Shown here piece after piece: positions 1 through 6,238 of a stretch of 11,378 nucleotides of DNA. The notes under the pieces were generated by a model, which was not told the origin of the DNA, ran no database searches, and saw nothing but the letters and a program-made list of their open reading frames with translations. Each line of letters begins with the position of its first letter. The first letter of the stretch is position 1. The position numbers were made by a program, and so were the translations under genes. The DNA is from Spirochaetaceae bacterium (GTDB lineage Bacteria > Spirochaetota > Spirochaetia > DSM-27196 > SKKC01), in NCBI GenBank assembly GCA_003552745.1, contig PUOG01000256.1, positions 1 through 11,378 of the forward strand. The letters are read 5' to 3'.

Positions 1-68
1 ACCGGCGCGTACGAACATAAAAGCAACGAGCTTGACAGATTCAACTCGACGGTTCACGCTGATGTAAA

Positions 69-90
69 CATAACTGTTATACCAGTTATG
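69..90. promoter_or_regulatory. Perfect inverted repeat, candidate operator of the RraA-like gene
   Basis: CATAACTG (69-76) and CAGTTATG (83-90) are perfect reverse complements separated by six bases. The repeat covers an extended -10-like element, TG-T-TATACC (75-83), which has a weak -35 candidate TTCACG at 53-58 with a long 19-base spacer. It lies just upstream of the ribosome-binding site of the RraA-like gene. The left 11 bases (CATAACTGTTA) recur at 935-945 in front of the GntR-family regulator gene. Two-fold symmetry and promoter overlap are what a dimeric GntR repressor site usually looks like. The assignment to that regulator is inference. Confidence 0.6.
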
Positions 91-111
91 AGACTACACA
101 TTGGAGGAGTA

Positions 112-855
112 ATGAGTAATCAGAATCCGTATGAGATAGCCGAACGGTTCCGCCACTTTCTGCGAGTGACCGACGTAGCTGACGGTCTCGATGCCGTCGG
201 TCGAAACGACGTTACCTTGCCGTCGAACAAGATTCGCCCCTTGTGGATGGGCATGAAGTTCTGGGGTCCCGCGGTCACCATGCGCGTGGTCCCGGCGAAT
301 CGTCACATGCCGTTCCCCTTAAAGAAAGAGGATGCGCTGCGCCAGCACGCAATCTGGGGAGAAATGGGTGGCTGGCGGGCCAACCTGACAGCAGAGGTCA
401 AGGATGGATGCGTGATCGTTACGTCAACCGGCGGCTCTCGTGAATGCGGATACTGGGGATCCGCTAATTCGATGGAAATGCAGGCTGCCGGAGCACACGG
501 GATCGTCACCGACGGATATTGCCGCGATACCGACGAGGTCATCGACCAGAAAACGCCGGTTGCATGTGCGGGAATCGGACGACCGATCATTCCGGGCAGG
601 GTTGAGCTGGAAGATGTGCAGGTGCCGGTGTCGTTCGGTGGTGTGCTCGTCCGGCCGGGCGACATAGTCGGCTGCGACTGGGACGGCCTGGTGGTCGTTC
701 CGATCGAAGTCGCCGAAGATGTGCTGGTGTTCGCCGCCCGAATCGCAGTGGACGACAAGAAGGCACGACGCAAACTGTACGAGAAACTCGGCAAGGAACC
801 CGATGCCTCGGTCGATTGGGAAGCAGCGGCTGAGTACTTCGCGGACCTGCTGTAA
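112..855 (+). CDS. RraA-family protein (HMG/CHA aldolase-like)
   Basis: This 247-residue protein has the RraA / 4-hydroxy-4-methyl-2-oxoglutarate aldolase fold. Visible family marks are DVADGLD (21-27), WGPAVTMRV (51-59), the segment at 116-139 ending in DGYCRD with the catalytic-type pair R138-D139, and VRPGDIVGCDWDGLVVVP (180-197). Family members cleave or decarboxylate short keto-acids, or bind RNase E (the original RraA role). Many are mislabelled as menaquinone methyltransferases. The segment between the GPAVT strand and KDGCVIVTST (about residues 60-97) seems longer than in short RraA proteins. I chose the ATG at 112 because GGAGGAG at 103-109 precedes it. The in-frame ATG at 88 lies inside the inverted repeat and has no ribosome-binding site. 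A GntR/FCD regulator follows on the same strand 189 bases later. A catabolic aldolase acting on a sugar-acid or keto-acid is the likeliest role; the substrate cannot be read from the sequence. Confidence 0.85.
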   Translation: MSNQNPYEIAERFRHFLRVTDVADGLDAVGRNDVTLPSNKIRPLWMGMKFWGPAVTMRVVPANRHMPFPLKKEDALRQHAIWGEMGGWRANLTAEVKDGCVIVTSTGGSRECGYWGSANSMEMQAAGAHGIVTDGYCRDTDEVIDQKTPVACAGIGRPIIPGRVELEDVQVPVSFGGVLVRPGDIVGCDWDGLVVVPIEVAEDVLVFAARIAVDDKKARRKLYEKLGKEPDASVDWEAAAEYFADLL

Positions 856-919
856 CGACGCGAACGGGACTGACTTGGATCATGCAGCACCCACAGAACG
901 GAGTCGCGACGGCAATTTG

Positions 920-956
920 TAACACAGTTGGCGGCATAACTGTTAGGTGGTAGTGT
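920..956 (+). promoter_or_regulatory. Candidate promoter and operator of the GntR regulator gene
   Basis: TTGGCG (928-933), a 17-base spacer and TAGTGT (951-956), preceded by TG at 948-949 as in an extended -10, form a plausible promoter. The sequence CATAACTGTTA (935-945), identical to 69-79, sits in the spacer. TAACACAGTT (920-929) is its inverted partner with a two-base insertion relative to AACTGTTA (938-945), so the site is an imperfect palindrome. The position suggests autoregulation by the downstream GntR protein. Confidence 0.5.
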
Positions 957-969
957 ACGTGACATTCAT

Positions 970-1002
970 CGACGGCGGTATGCTCGACGCAAACCGCCGT
1001 CG
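970..1002 (+). other. GC-rich stem-loop in the regulator leader
   Basis: CGACGGCGGT (970-979) pairs perfectly with ACCGCCGTCG (993-1002), giving a 10-bp stem with a 13-base loop. It falls between the predicted promoter and the ribosome-binding site (AGGGAGG, 1034-1040) of the regulator gene. No T-run follows on either strand, so it is not a standard intrinsic terminator. It could stabilise the mRNA, or act as a weak attenuator or end signal for the upstream RraA-like transcript. Confidence 0.45.
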
Positions 1003-1044
1003 GCATTCTCGATTGCCCGACAGTCGTACAGTAAGGGAGGAACG

Positions 1045-1695
1045 GTGTCAAACGCTACAGATACTTTCCGGACATCGGCGGATACCGCCTACGAGATCAT
1101 CTGCTCGAACATTCTGTCGGGGAAGCTGCCGCCGGGCACGAAGCTCAGCCGCCGCAAAATGGCCGAGCTCACCGGCGTGAGTATCATCCCGGTGATCGAG
1201 GCGCTGCACCGCCTCGAGGACGAAGGGCTTGTCGAGTCGAAGCCGCAGTGGGGATCGCGGGTCATAACTCTGACTCCGGAGACGATTCAAGATCGATTCG
1301 CGCTTCGCGAGGCGATCGAGTGCCAGGTCATCCGAATCCTCTGCAGGAAGGCAACGGAGAAGGAAATCGAGGAGCTCTATACGATGGCGCAGGAGCTCGA
1401 CAACTATGAGAACGAACAGAAGATCGACGACGAGTTCTGGGACATGCACTACCGGTTCCACCTGCGGATGGCGCAGATGACCGGACACACGTCGCTCGAA
1501 CAGACGCTGCATCGCATCAATCTGTTCCATCTTCTCCAACGCGCGGAGATGACCGCCCACCAGCGCGAGCTCTCGATACCCGAGGACAATCACCGGCGGA
1601 TCGTTCGTACGATCGAGGCCCACGACTGCGACCGGGCCGAAGCGGAGATGCGCGAGCATATCTTCCACTCCGGAGTGGCAATCCGAGAGGATTAG
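1045..1695 (+). CDS. GntR-family transcriptional regulator, FCD (FadR) subfamily
   Basis: This 216-residue regulator has an N-terminal winged helix-turn-helix (about residues 12-75: ILSGKLPPGTKLSRRKMAELTGVS, then the recognition-helix region and wing at GLVESKPQWGSRV). A helical FCD ligand-binding domain follows (about 83-210). FCD domains often bind a metal and a carboxylic-acid effector. Likely ligands here are H139, H183 and H205. The position usually held by Asp four residues before the first His appears to be H135 (sequence HYRFH), a possible variation. The start is a GTG with AGGGAGG at 1034-1040 and four bases of spacing. It lies downstream of the RraA-like gene on the same strand, and both genes carry the same candidate operator upstream. 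It is therefore probably a local repressor of that enzyme gene and of itself, responding to a sugar-acid or related metabolite. That function is inferred. Confidence 0.9.
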   Translation: MSNATDTFRTSADTAYEIICSNILSGKLPPGTKLSRRKMAELTGVSIIPVIEALHRLEDEGLVESKPQWGSRVITLTPETIQDRFALREAIECQVIRILCRKATEKEIEELYTMAQELDNYENEQKIDDEFWDMHYRFHLRMAQMTGHTSLEQTLHRINLFHLLQRAEMTAHQRELSIPEDNHRRIVRTIEAHDCDRAEAEMREHIFHSGVAIRED

Positions 1696-1764
1696 CAGCA
1701 CCTCGACTCGCGGCCCGATAGGAACAAGAAACGACGCGCCGGGCTTAAGATGCTCGCCCGCATC

Positions 1765-2679
1765 TCAAGCGCCCGAAGTTCCGCCTCTCGCTTCCTCGAC
1801 CAGGCAAGGGCTCCCCGGATCGTGCGAACTCAAACGGCCGACAACGCGTTCGCGCCGGCCGGTCGCATAACAGTAGACGCATCCGGCCGGGCAGGTGTCA
1901 TAGGCGCCGATATCGATGCTCCGAACGCAGCTGCACCGTGACCGCTGGCCGGGATCTTTGTCCGGAGTGGGGTGACGGCCGGTAATCTGCTCGATGCGCT
2001 CAGGATCGATACACGCTCCTTCCGAAATACCCGTACCGTCGAGATCGTGTTCTTCGGCGCAACTTCGAACCGCAAGGCCATAGGAGGCGGCAATCGAGGC
2101 GAGCTCGCCCATGAACCGGCGCAGCGCTTCGCGATCGTTTTCGAAACCGGTAAGCGGCGCACCGCTTCGGGCGAGCTCGGCCATTCCGGCGTCGAGCTTG
2201 CGGTAGTGGTCGTAGACACTGACCACGACACTGTCGGCATACGGCGCGAGCTGCGCCGCGATACGATCGAAGGCGCTCAGGTGGAAGTCCGGACCGGTGA
2301 GCGACGTGAAGACGATCGGATCGTAGCGCCAGACAACGCGATGCGGTCCGATCCGCTCGCTTATCCGCCTGAACATGCGCAGCCGCGACTCCAGCGCCGG
2401 AAGCTGCGGTTCGAAGCAGCGCGGATAGTCGAGCACCGTCCAGGTGAAGTAATACACGAATCCGAGGCGATCCAGCTCGATGAGATACGGATAGAGCGAT
2501 CGCGGATGTCTCGTCCAGAAGACGATACAGTCGACCTGATCGGGAGCGAGATCGACGCGACGGACCTGCCTCGGATTGAACGGATTTGCCACCTCGCAGT
2601 ATCCGGCGCGGATTCGCCGCATGAACCACTCTCCGAAATACGCTGGAAGATCTGTTCTCCTGCTCGCGCTGACGATCAC
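1765..2679 (-). CDS. DUF1848 family protein with C-terminal cysteine cluster
   Basis: The protein has 304 residues. The N-terminus (VIVSASRRTDLPAYF, then WF at 18-19 and NPFNP at 32-36) and the VFWTRHP motif (53-59) are typical of DUF1848. The C-terminus carries C249-x-C251 and C263-x3-C267-x2-C270 in a CPAGCVYCYAT context, a pattern that suggests an iron-sulfur cluster. Its biochemical function is not known to me. The start is taken as GTG with the last base of the codon at 2677 and first at 2679: GGAG lies eight bases upstream and the conserved family N-terminus begins there. An in-frame ATG 22 codons upstream (2745) encodes nothing family-like. The gene follows a small membrane-protein gene on the same strand after a 135-base gap and may be cotranscribed. 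It converges with the GntR gene, leaving 69 bases with no clear terminator. Confidence 0.85.
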   Translation of the reverse strand: MIVSASRRTDLPAYFGEWFMRRIRAGYCEVANPFNPRQVRRVDLAPDQVDCIVFWTRHPRSLYPYLIELDRLGFVYYFTWTVLDYPRCFEPQLPALESRLRMFRRISERIGPHRVVWRYDPIVFTSLTGPDFHLSAFDRIAAQLAPYADSVVVSVYDHYRKLDAGMAELARSGAPLTGFENDREALRRFMGELASIAASYGLAVRSCAEEHDLDGTGISEGACIDPERIEQITGRHPTPDKDPGQRSRCSCVRSIDIGAYDTCPAGCVYCYATGRRERVVGRLSSHDPGSPCLVEEARGGTSGA

Positions 2680-2814
2680 CTGTGAAGCTCCTACCTTTGA
2701 AACACCCAGGCGAAGTGGACCGTGAACGAAGTGGTTTTGCAGCAACTACTGTGGCGGACAGCCGCAGGCGGGCCCCGCCCCCGGCGACAATCTCAACGTC
2801 GTTTTCGAATAGAA

Positions 2815-3096
2815 CTATATGAGCCGGGTTCGGGAGCCGAAGAGGAGCCGCGCGAATCTTGCCCCGTACCGTGTCGATAGTCTGATCGCTGCCACGATTC
2901 CAACCGCGGCCAGCAGCTGACCGCTCCACTGGAAGAATGCAATGAATCCGCCACCGAATACTTCCACCCACATGCTCCAGGCGGTCAGCAGCACGACGCC
3001 GCCGAGCACCGTAGCCCAGAGAATACCGAGCACCATACCGATAGCGAAAACTGTCAGTACCGCGCCTTCCCACGCACGTTCAATAAAACGCTCCAT
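2815..3096 (-). CDS. Small membrane protein, two predicted helices
   Basis: This 93-residue protein is not one I recognise. It has a short charged N-terminus (MERFIERAWE), a long hydrophobic stretch at about 11-40, a second at about 50-71, and a basic C-terminal tail (RLSTRYGARFARLLFGSRTRLI), which suggests both ends face the cytoplasm. I chose the ATG whose first base is 3096 because GAGG lies six bases upstream (complement of 3103-3106). A longer reading from 3162 lacks such a site. It sits upstream of the DUF1848 gene on the same strand and is divergent from the VOC-protein gene. No function is assigned. The alternating hydrophobic and arginine composition supports a real gene, but evidence beyond the start signal and the membrane segments is limited. 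Confidence 0.65.
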   Translation of the reverse strand: MERFIERAWEGAVLTVFAIGMVLGILWATVLGGVVLLTAWSMWVEVFGGGFIAFFQWSGQLLAAVGIVAAIRLSTRYGARFARLLFGSRTRLI

Positions 3097-3376
3097 GACA
3101 CACCTCAACGGACACAAGATACCCGGCCACCCGGCGTCACGTCGAGTACCCCGAGAATGCAAACCCGACTGCGAGTACGAAGAGGCGACGCTCAGTGGAC
3201 ACCGAAGTGATGGTTTCGGCCATCGGAGAACGGTATGCGATGCGTCCGATGGTCACGCACAACGGTCCGGAGCATGCGCGCCGCGAGCGGTTGACAGCGT
3301 CGGCGCGTAACCTGGAACAACCGCTTCTCGTACCGGACTTGACGAGCTACAGAAATCGATGCGATGAGATACAGTC
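3097..3376. other. Divergent intergenic region without a confident gene
   Basis: These 280 bases separate the small membrane-protein gene (minus) from the VOC-protein gene (plus). TTGACA at 3291-3296 and TTGACG at 3339-3344 could be -35 boxes for the VOC gene, but neither has a good -10 at 16-18 bases. The region is open on the plus strand in one frame from 3099 to the TGA at 3378-3380, which overlaps the VOC start as ATGA. The first usable start is a GTG at 3195 with no ribosome-binding site, so I do not call a gene. Confidence 0.4.
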
Positions 3377-3769
3377 ATGATCAAGGCTGCGTTCGAACAT
3401 GTCGCTTTGAACGTCCCGGACCGCGATGCCGCGGTCGCGTGGTACGTAGAGCATCTCGGCCTTCGCGTCGTACGCGAGGTCCCCGGGGCGATGGCGTTTC
3501 TCGCCGACGCCGACGGTACGGTGGTATTCGAGCTGTATAACAACCGAGACGCCGGCCGCATCGACTTCCCAAAGACCGACACGCTCGCACTGCACATAGC
3601 CTTCGAGGTCGATGATCCGCGTACGGCCGCAGACGAACTCGTAGCCGGAGGAGCTTCGGTAGCGGAGGCGTATAAGGAAGTCGGCGATGATGCGATGATT
3701 ATGCTGCGCGATCCGTTCGGCGTCGGCCTGCAGCTGGTACACCGTGGAACGCGGATGCGCACCTCGTAA
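3377..3769 (+). CDS. VOC superfamily (glyoxalase/dioxygenase-fold) protein
   Basis: This 130-residue protein has the two beta-alpha-beta-beta-beta halves of the vicinal-oxygen-chelate fold. The first runs about residues 5-56 (FEHVALNVPDRDAAVAWYVEHLGL, ending VVFELYNN) and the second about 70-123 (LALHIAFEVDD, then LRDPFGVGLQLV). The expected metal-binding positions are H8, E52, H73 and Q119. A Q in the last position differs from the His/Glu sets of classical glyoxalase I and leaves the reaction open: lyase, dioxygenase, epimerase-like or binding protein. Length is normal for a single-domain member. The ribosome-binding site is weak (GATGAG about 9 bases upstream). The ATG overlaps the TGA of a short upstream open frame, so coupling is possible. 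It is followed 54 bases later by the deacetylase gene on the same strand, with no evident functional link. Confidence 0.85.
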   Translation: MIKAAFEHVALNVPDRDAAVAWYVEHLGLRVVREVPGAMAFLADADGTVVFELYNNRDAGRIDFPKTDTLALHIAFEVDDPRTAADELVAGGASVAEAYKEVGDDAMIMLRDPFGVGLQLVHRGTRMRTS

Positions 3770-3786
3770 GCTTCCCTGCTTTTCGT

Positions 3787-3820
3787 TTGACACTATCTGC
3801 GAGGGGACATACGGTATAAT
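3787..3820 (+). promoter_or_regulatory. Consensus-like promoter boxes before the deacetylase gene
   Basis: TTGACA (3787-3792) and TATAAT (3815-3820) both match the housekeeping consensus exactly but are 22 bases apart, longer than the usual 16-18. The -10 box ends only three bases before the GTG start at 3824, which is odd (see findings). A purine-rich GAGGGG lies between them at 3801-3806. Confidence 0.4.
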
Positions 3821-3823
3821 ACG

Positions 3824-5083
3824 GTGGGTATACTGTTCCGCAAATTCCACGCGTATCGCTGTCCGATCCACATAAGGATCGCCGTTATCTGTTTTCTTGT
3901 AGCGGTGTTCGCAATCGCGTGCGCGGCCATGCAGGCACGCGAGGAGCCCCCGGAGGTTGCCGACAAACCCGAGCCAATCCCTGATCCCGAACCGATCCCT
4001 GAGCCGGAGCCCGAGCCGAGGCCGGAACCGCAACCTGAGGCACCCTCCCTCAAGGACTATCTCGACGTCGAGATTGCTACCTGGCGCGACTTCGCCGGTG
4101 CAGCGGCAAGCATTACCTTCGACGACGGGACCTGGGATCAGTACGCGCTCGGTGCTCCGGTGCTCGACGAGTACGGGGTTCGCGGCACATTTTTCATTAT
4201 AAGTCACTTAATGAACCGCGGCGTGTGGGATGACGGTGGTACGATCCGGCGTCTCATGTCGTGGAGAGAAGCCGGCGAGCTCGCCGAATCCGGCCACGAG
4301 ATCGGTGGCCACGGGGCAACACACGTCGATCTGAGCCGGCCCGACGCCGATGCGGAGTATGAGCTTGTCGAATCGCGCCGTCGGATCGAGGAGGAGCTGC
4401 CCGATGTTGAGGTGGTTTCGATGTCGTGGCCGTACTTCCGCAGCACCGGCGAAGTCCGACAGATCGCCGACGAGGTATACATTGCCGCGCGGGGCGGTGC
4501 GGCGATTCCCGACCAGTACCGCTCAATACATCAGGCGAATCCGGCGAGCGCCGCGCCGGAGGATCTCTTCAACGTGAATGCGATCGGGGTTCGACCGGTC
4601 GACCCACCCGAGGAGTGGATCGGGATAGCCGAGGCCCTCTACTCCCAGGGAGGCTGGGCTGTCGTGACCTTGCATGGCATCAACGACGGCTCACTCGCTC
4701 CACCACGTCTTGGGTGGCAACCGATCAGGCCAAGCGATCTCGCAGCGATTATCGAAGGGATGCAGAGTCGAGACATATGGATCGCCCCCTTTGGTGAGGT
4801 TGCCGCCTATATCAGACACCGCGAAAGCGTGGAAGTCGAGCTCGAAGCGCTTGGAGAAGATGAGGTTTCGATAGCGATTACCGGCGATGAGCGAGCGAGT
4901 CGCGCCGGTGTCCCGCTGACCGTTCGCATTTCGGCACAAAACGAGGTCGGTGCGATCCCGATCGAACTCGTCGGAGGACTGAAAACCGATGTGCCCGGTG
5001 AACTGGATCTGGTTGTCGAAGTAGATCCGGACGGCGAGCCGCTGGTCATACGCGCCGCCGGAGATGTGGCGGCCAGCCGTTAG
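3824..5083 (+). CDS. Polysaccharide deacetylase (NodB-fold) lipoprotein
   Basis: The 419-residue protein starts with a lipoprotein-type signal: basic stretch 6-18, hydrophobic core 19-32, and a relaxed lipobox AIAC with C33, as seen in spirochaetes. A Pro-Glu linker (42-74, repeated EP units) then probably spans periplasm or cell wall. The catalytic NodB domain (about 90-335) shows TFDDG with D100/D101, HGATH with metal ligands H163 and H167, a SWPYFRS segment (motif 3) and TLHGIN near the end of the barrel. Such enzymes (carbohydrate esterase family 4) remove acetyl groups from peptidoglycan, chitin-like or other polysaccharides. About 80 residues after the catalytic domain form a beta-rich tail I do not recognise (EVELEALGEDEVSIAI onward). 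The start is uncertain: GTG at 3824 gives a complete signal peptide but lacks a ribosome-binding site at normal distance. The gene converges with the lactonase gene, leaving 40 bases with no terminator hairpin visible. Confidence 0.85.
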   Translation: MGILFRKFHAYRCPIHIRIAVICFLVAVFAIACAAMQAREEPPEVADKPEPIPDPEPIPEPEPEPRPEPQPEAPSLKDYLDVEIATWRDFAGAAASITFDDGTWDQYALGAPVLDEYGVRGTFFIISHLMNRGVWDDGGTIRRLMSWREAGELAESGHEIGGHGATHVDLSRPDADAEYELVESRRRIEEELPDVEVVSMSWPYFRSTGEVRQIADEVYIAARGGAAIPDQYRSIHQANPASAAPEDLFNVNAIGVRPVDPPEEWIGIAEALYSQGGWAVVTLHGINDGSLAPPRLGWQPIRPSDLAAIIEGMQSRDIWIAPFGEVAAYIRHRESVEVELEALGEDEVSIAITGDERASRAGVPLTVRISAQNEVGAIPIELVGGLKTDVPGELDLVVEVDPDGEPLVIRAAGDVAASR

Positions 5084-5123
5084 CGTCATAGATGGTTTCG
5101 CAGGATCGTGTGCTAACGTACTA

Positions 5124-6020
5124 TCAACTAGCCCCGCGAACAGCTACATAGAGGGAGTAGAGCGAGGTCGAGGCGGTGATGAAAAGCCGGTTCCGGCGTT
5201 GTCCTCCGAATGTGACGTTTGACACGACTTCCGGGATCAACACCTTCCCGAGGAGCTCCGCATCCGGCGAGTAGCAGTGGATCCCTTCTCCGCAGCTCGT
5301 CCATAAATTGCCGCGCTCGTCGACTCGAAATCCGTCGGGAAGCCCCGGTTCGACTTCCGCGAACACGCGCAATCCGTACAAGCGACCGCGGTCATCGACG
5401 CGGAAAGCCCGAATACGGTGATTCCCGTTACGTTCATGGGACGCCGAGGTATCCGACACGTACAGCACCGACTCATCGGGAGAAAAACTGAGCCCGTTCG
5501 GTCGGGCCAGATCGTCGGCGGCGATCTCGACGGTACCTGAAGCGGGATCAACACGGTAGACATTGCGGCCGTCCTGTTCCGGCTCGGCACGATACCCTTC
5601 ATAGTCGGTCAGAATCCCGTAGTCAGGATCGGTAAACCATATCGTTCCGTCTGACTTCACCACGACGTCGTTCGGCGAGTTCAGACGCCGTCCTCGATAG
5701 CTGTCTGCGAGCACGGTAATCGACCCGTCGATTTCGGTCCTGGTTACCCGCCTCGTTCCGTGCTCGCAGGTTACGAGACGCCCCTGACGATCCCGCGTAT
5801 TGCCGTTACTGTAGTTGGACGGTGACCTGAACACAGTTACCGAGCTGCCGGCAAGGCGCATCATCCGATTCGCCGGTATGTCGCTCCACAGAAGCAGGTC
5901 AAGGTCGGCGAAGTAGACCGGACCCTCGGCCCACATCATTCCACCGCATATCTTCTCCAGCCACGCATTCGGCAGGGCAAGCTCGCGAAACCGCTCATCG
6001 ACTATCACTATTTCATCCAT
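5124..6020 (-). CDS. SMP-30/gluconolactonase-family lactonase
   Basis: This 298-residue, six-bladed beta-propeller protein has the metal-binding residues of the SMP-30/gluconolactonase/LRE family: E32 in WAEGP, N117 in SPND, N175 in ARPNGLSF and D229 in PDGFRVD. Family members hydrolyse sugar lactones to aldonic acids using Ca2+ or Zn2+. The exact sugar cannot be read from sequence. No signal peptide is visible, so it is likely cytoplasmic. The N-terminus (MDEIVIVDERFRELALP) matches the family from the ATG at 6020. That ATG has no ribosome-binding site at normal distance; instead GGGAGG lies about 24 bases upstream and serves an overlapping out-of-frame short ORF (see findings). The lactonase frame itself stays open upstream without any ATG, GTG or TTG until a TAA near 6140. 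A promoter is predicted near 6140-6145. Close neighbours suggest a sugar-acid context but no operon. Confidence 0.88.
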   Translation of the reverse strand: MDEIVIVDERFRELALPNAWLEKICGGMMWAEGPVYFADLDLLLWSDIPANRMMRLAGSSVTVFRSPSNYSNGNTRDRQGRLVTCEHGTRRVTRTEIDGSITVLADSYRGRRLNSPNDVVVKSDGTIWFTDPDYGILTDYEGYRAEPEQDGRNVYRVDPASGTVEIAADDLARPNGLSFSPDESVLYVSDTSASHERNGNHRIRAFRVDDRGRLYGLRVFAEVEPGLPDGFRVDERGNLWTSCGEGIHCYSPDAELLGKVLIPEVVSNVTFGGQRRNRLFITASTSLYSLYVAVRGAS

Positions 6021-6079
6021 ATCGACATAGTACGCATCTCGGGCCTCCCGGTCGAATACTTCTCCGAAGAGCCGTCCAT
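6008..6079 (-). other. Candidate short leader ORF overlapping the lactonase start
   Basis: From the ATG at 6079 this frame encodes 23 residues and ends at TAG 6008-6010, 13 bases inside the lactonase gene. An internal ATG at 6037 has GGGAGG six bases upstream and would make a nine-residue peptide (MRTMSIWMK). The stop overlaps the lactonase start region, so translational coupling by re-initiation is possible. There is no other support; it could be a chance open frame. Confidence 0.35.
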
Positions 6080-6116
6080 TTTTTGTCCGGAAATGAACTA
6101 TCGGAGCAGCAACTTT

Positions 6117-6145
6117 TTGAGTGCGATATAAATATATTTATTATA
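6117..6145. promoter_or_regulatory. Candidate bidirectional promoter, lactonase / OmdA-like genes
   Basis: The divergent spacer is strikingly AT-rich. On the plus strand TTGAGT (6117-6122), 16 bases and TATTAT (6139-6144) form a promoter for the OmdA-like gene. On the minus strand TATAAT (6145-6140) is a perfect -10 for the lactonase gene, with AAGACA (6167-6162) as a weak -35 at 16 bases. The two -10 boxes overlap almost completely. A 14-bp perfect palindrome, ATAAATATATTTAT, occupies 6128-6141. Confidence 0.5.
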
Positions 6146-6238
6146 GTCATTTACAGCGGAATGTCTTGGAAATCGTGAACGGGTGTGTTATTCTTGCCGA
6201 TACGAGAAGAATACCAGGTCGGTGCAGGAGCAGGCTGT

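Noticed and set aside
32..37. Exact TTGACA as the -35 box of the RraA-like gene
   Set aside because: No -10-like hexamer lies 16-18 bases downstream; the better -10 candidate at 78-83 is 40 bases away.
1709..1746. Possible terminator (GCCCG ... CGGGC) between the GntR and DUF1848 genes
   Set aside because: The stem is only five pairs with a long loop and no T-run.
1866..1880. A third copy of the operator-like sequence (GCATAACAGTAG)
   Set aside because: One mismatch in the core, no palindrome partner, and it lies inside the DUF1848 coding region.
1972..2685. A 237-codon plus-strand open frame opposite DUF1848
   Set aside because: The minus strand carries the recognised DUF1848 protein with its cysteine cluster; the plus-strand translation has no family features.
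2755..2795. GC-rich inverted stretch between the membrane-protein and DUF1848 genes
   Set aside because: The palindromic GGCGGGCCCCGCC has almost no loop and no T-run; it looks like base composition rather than a terminator.
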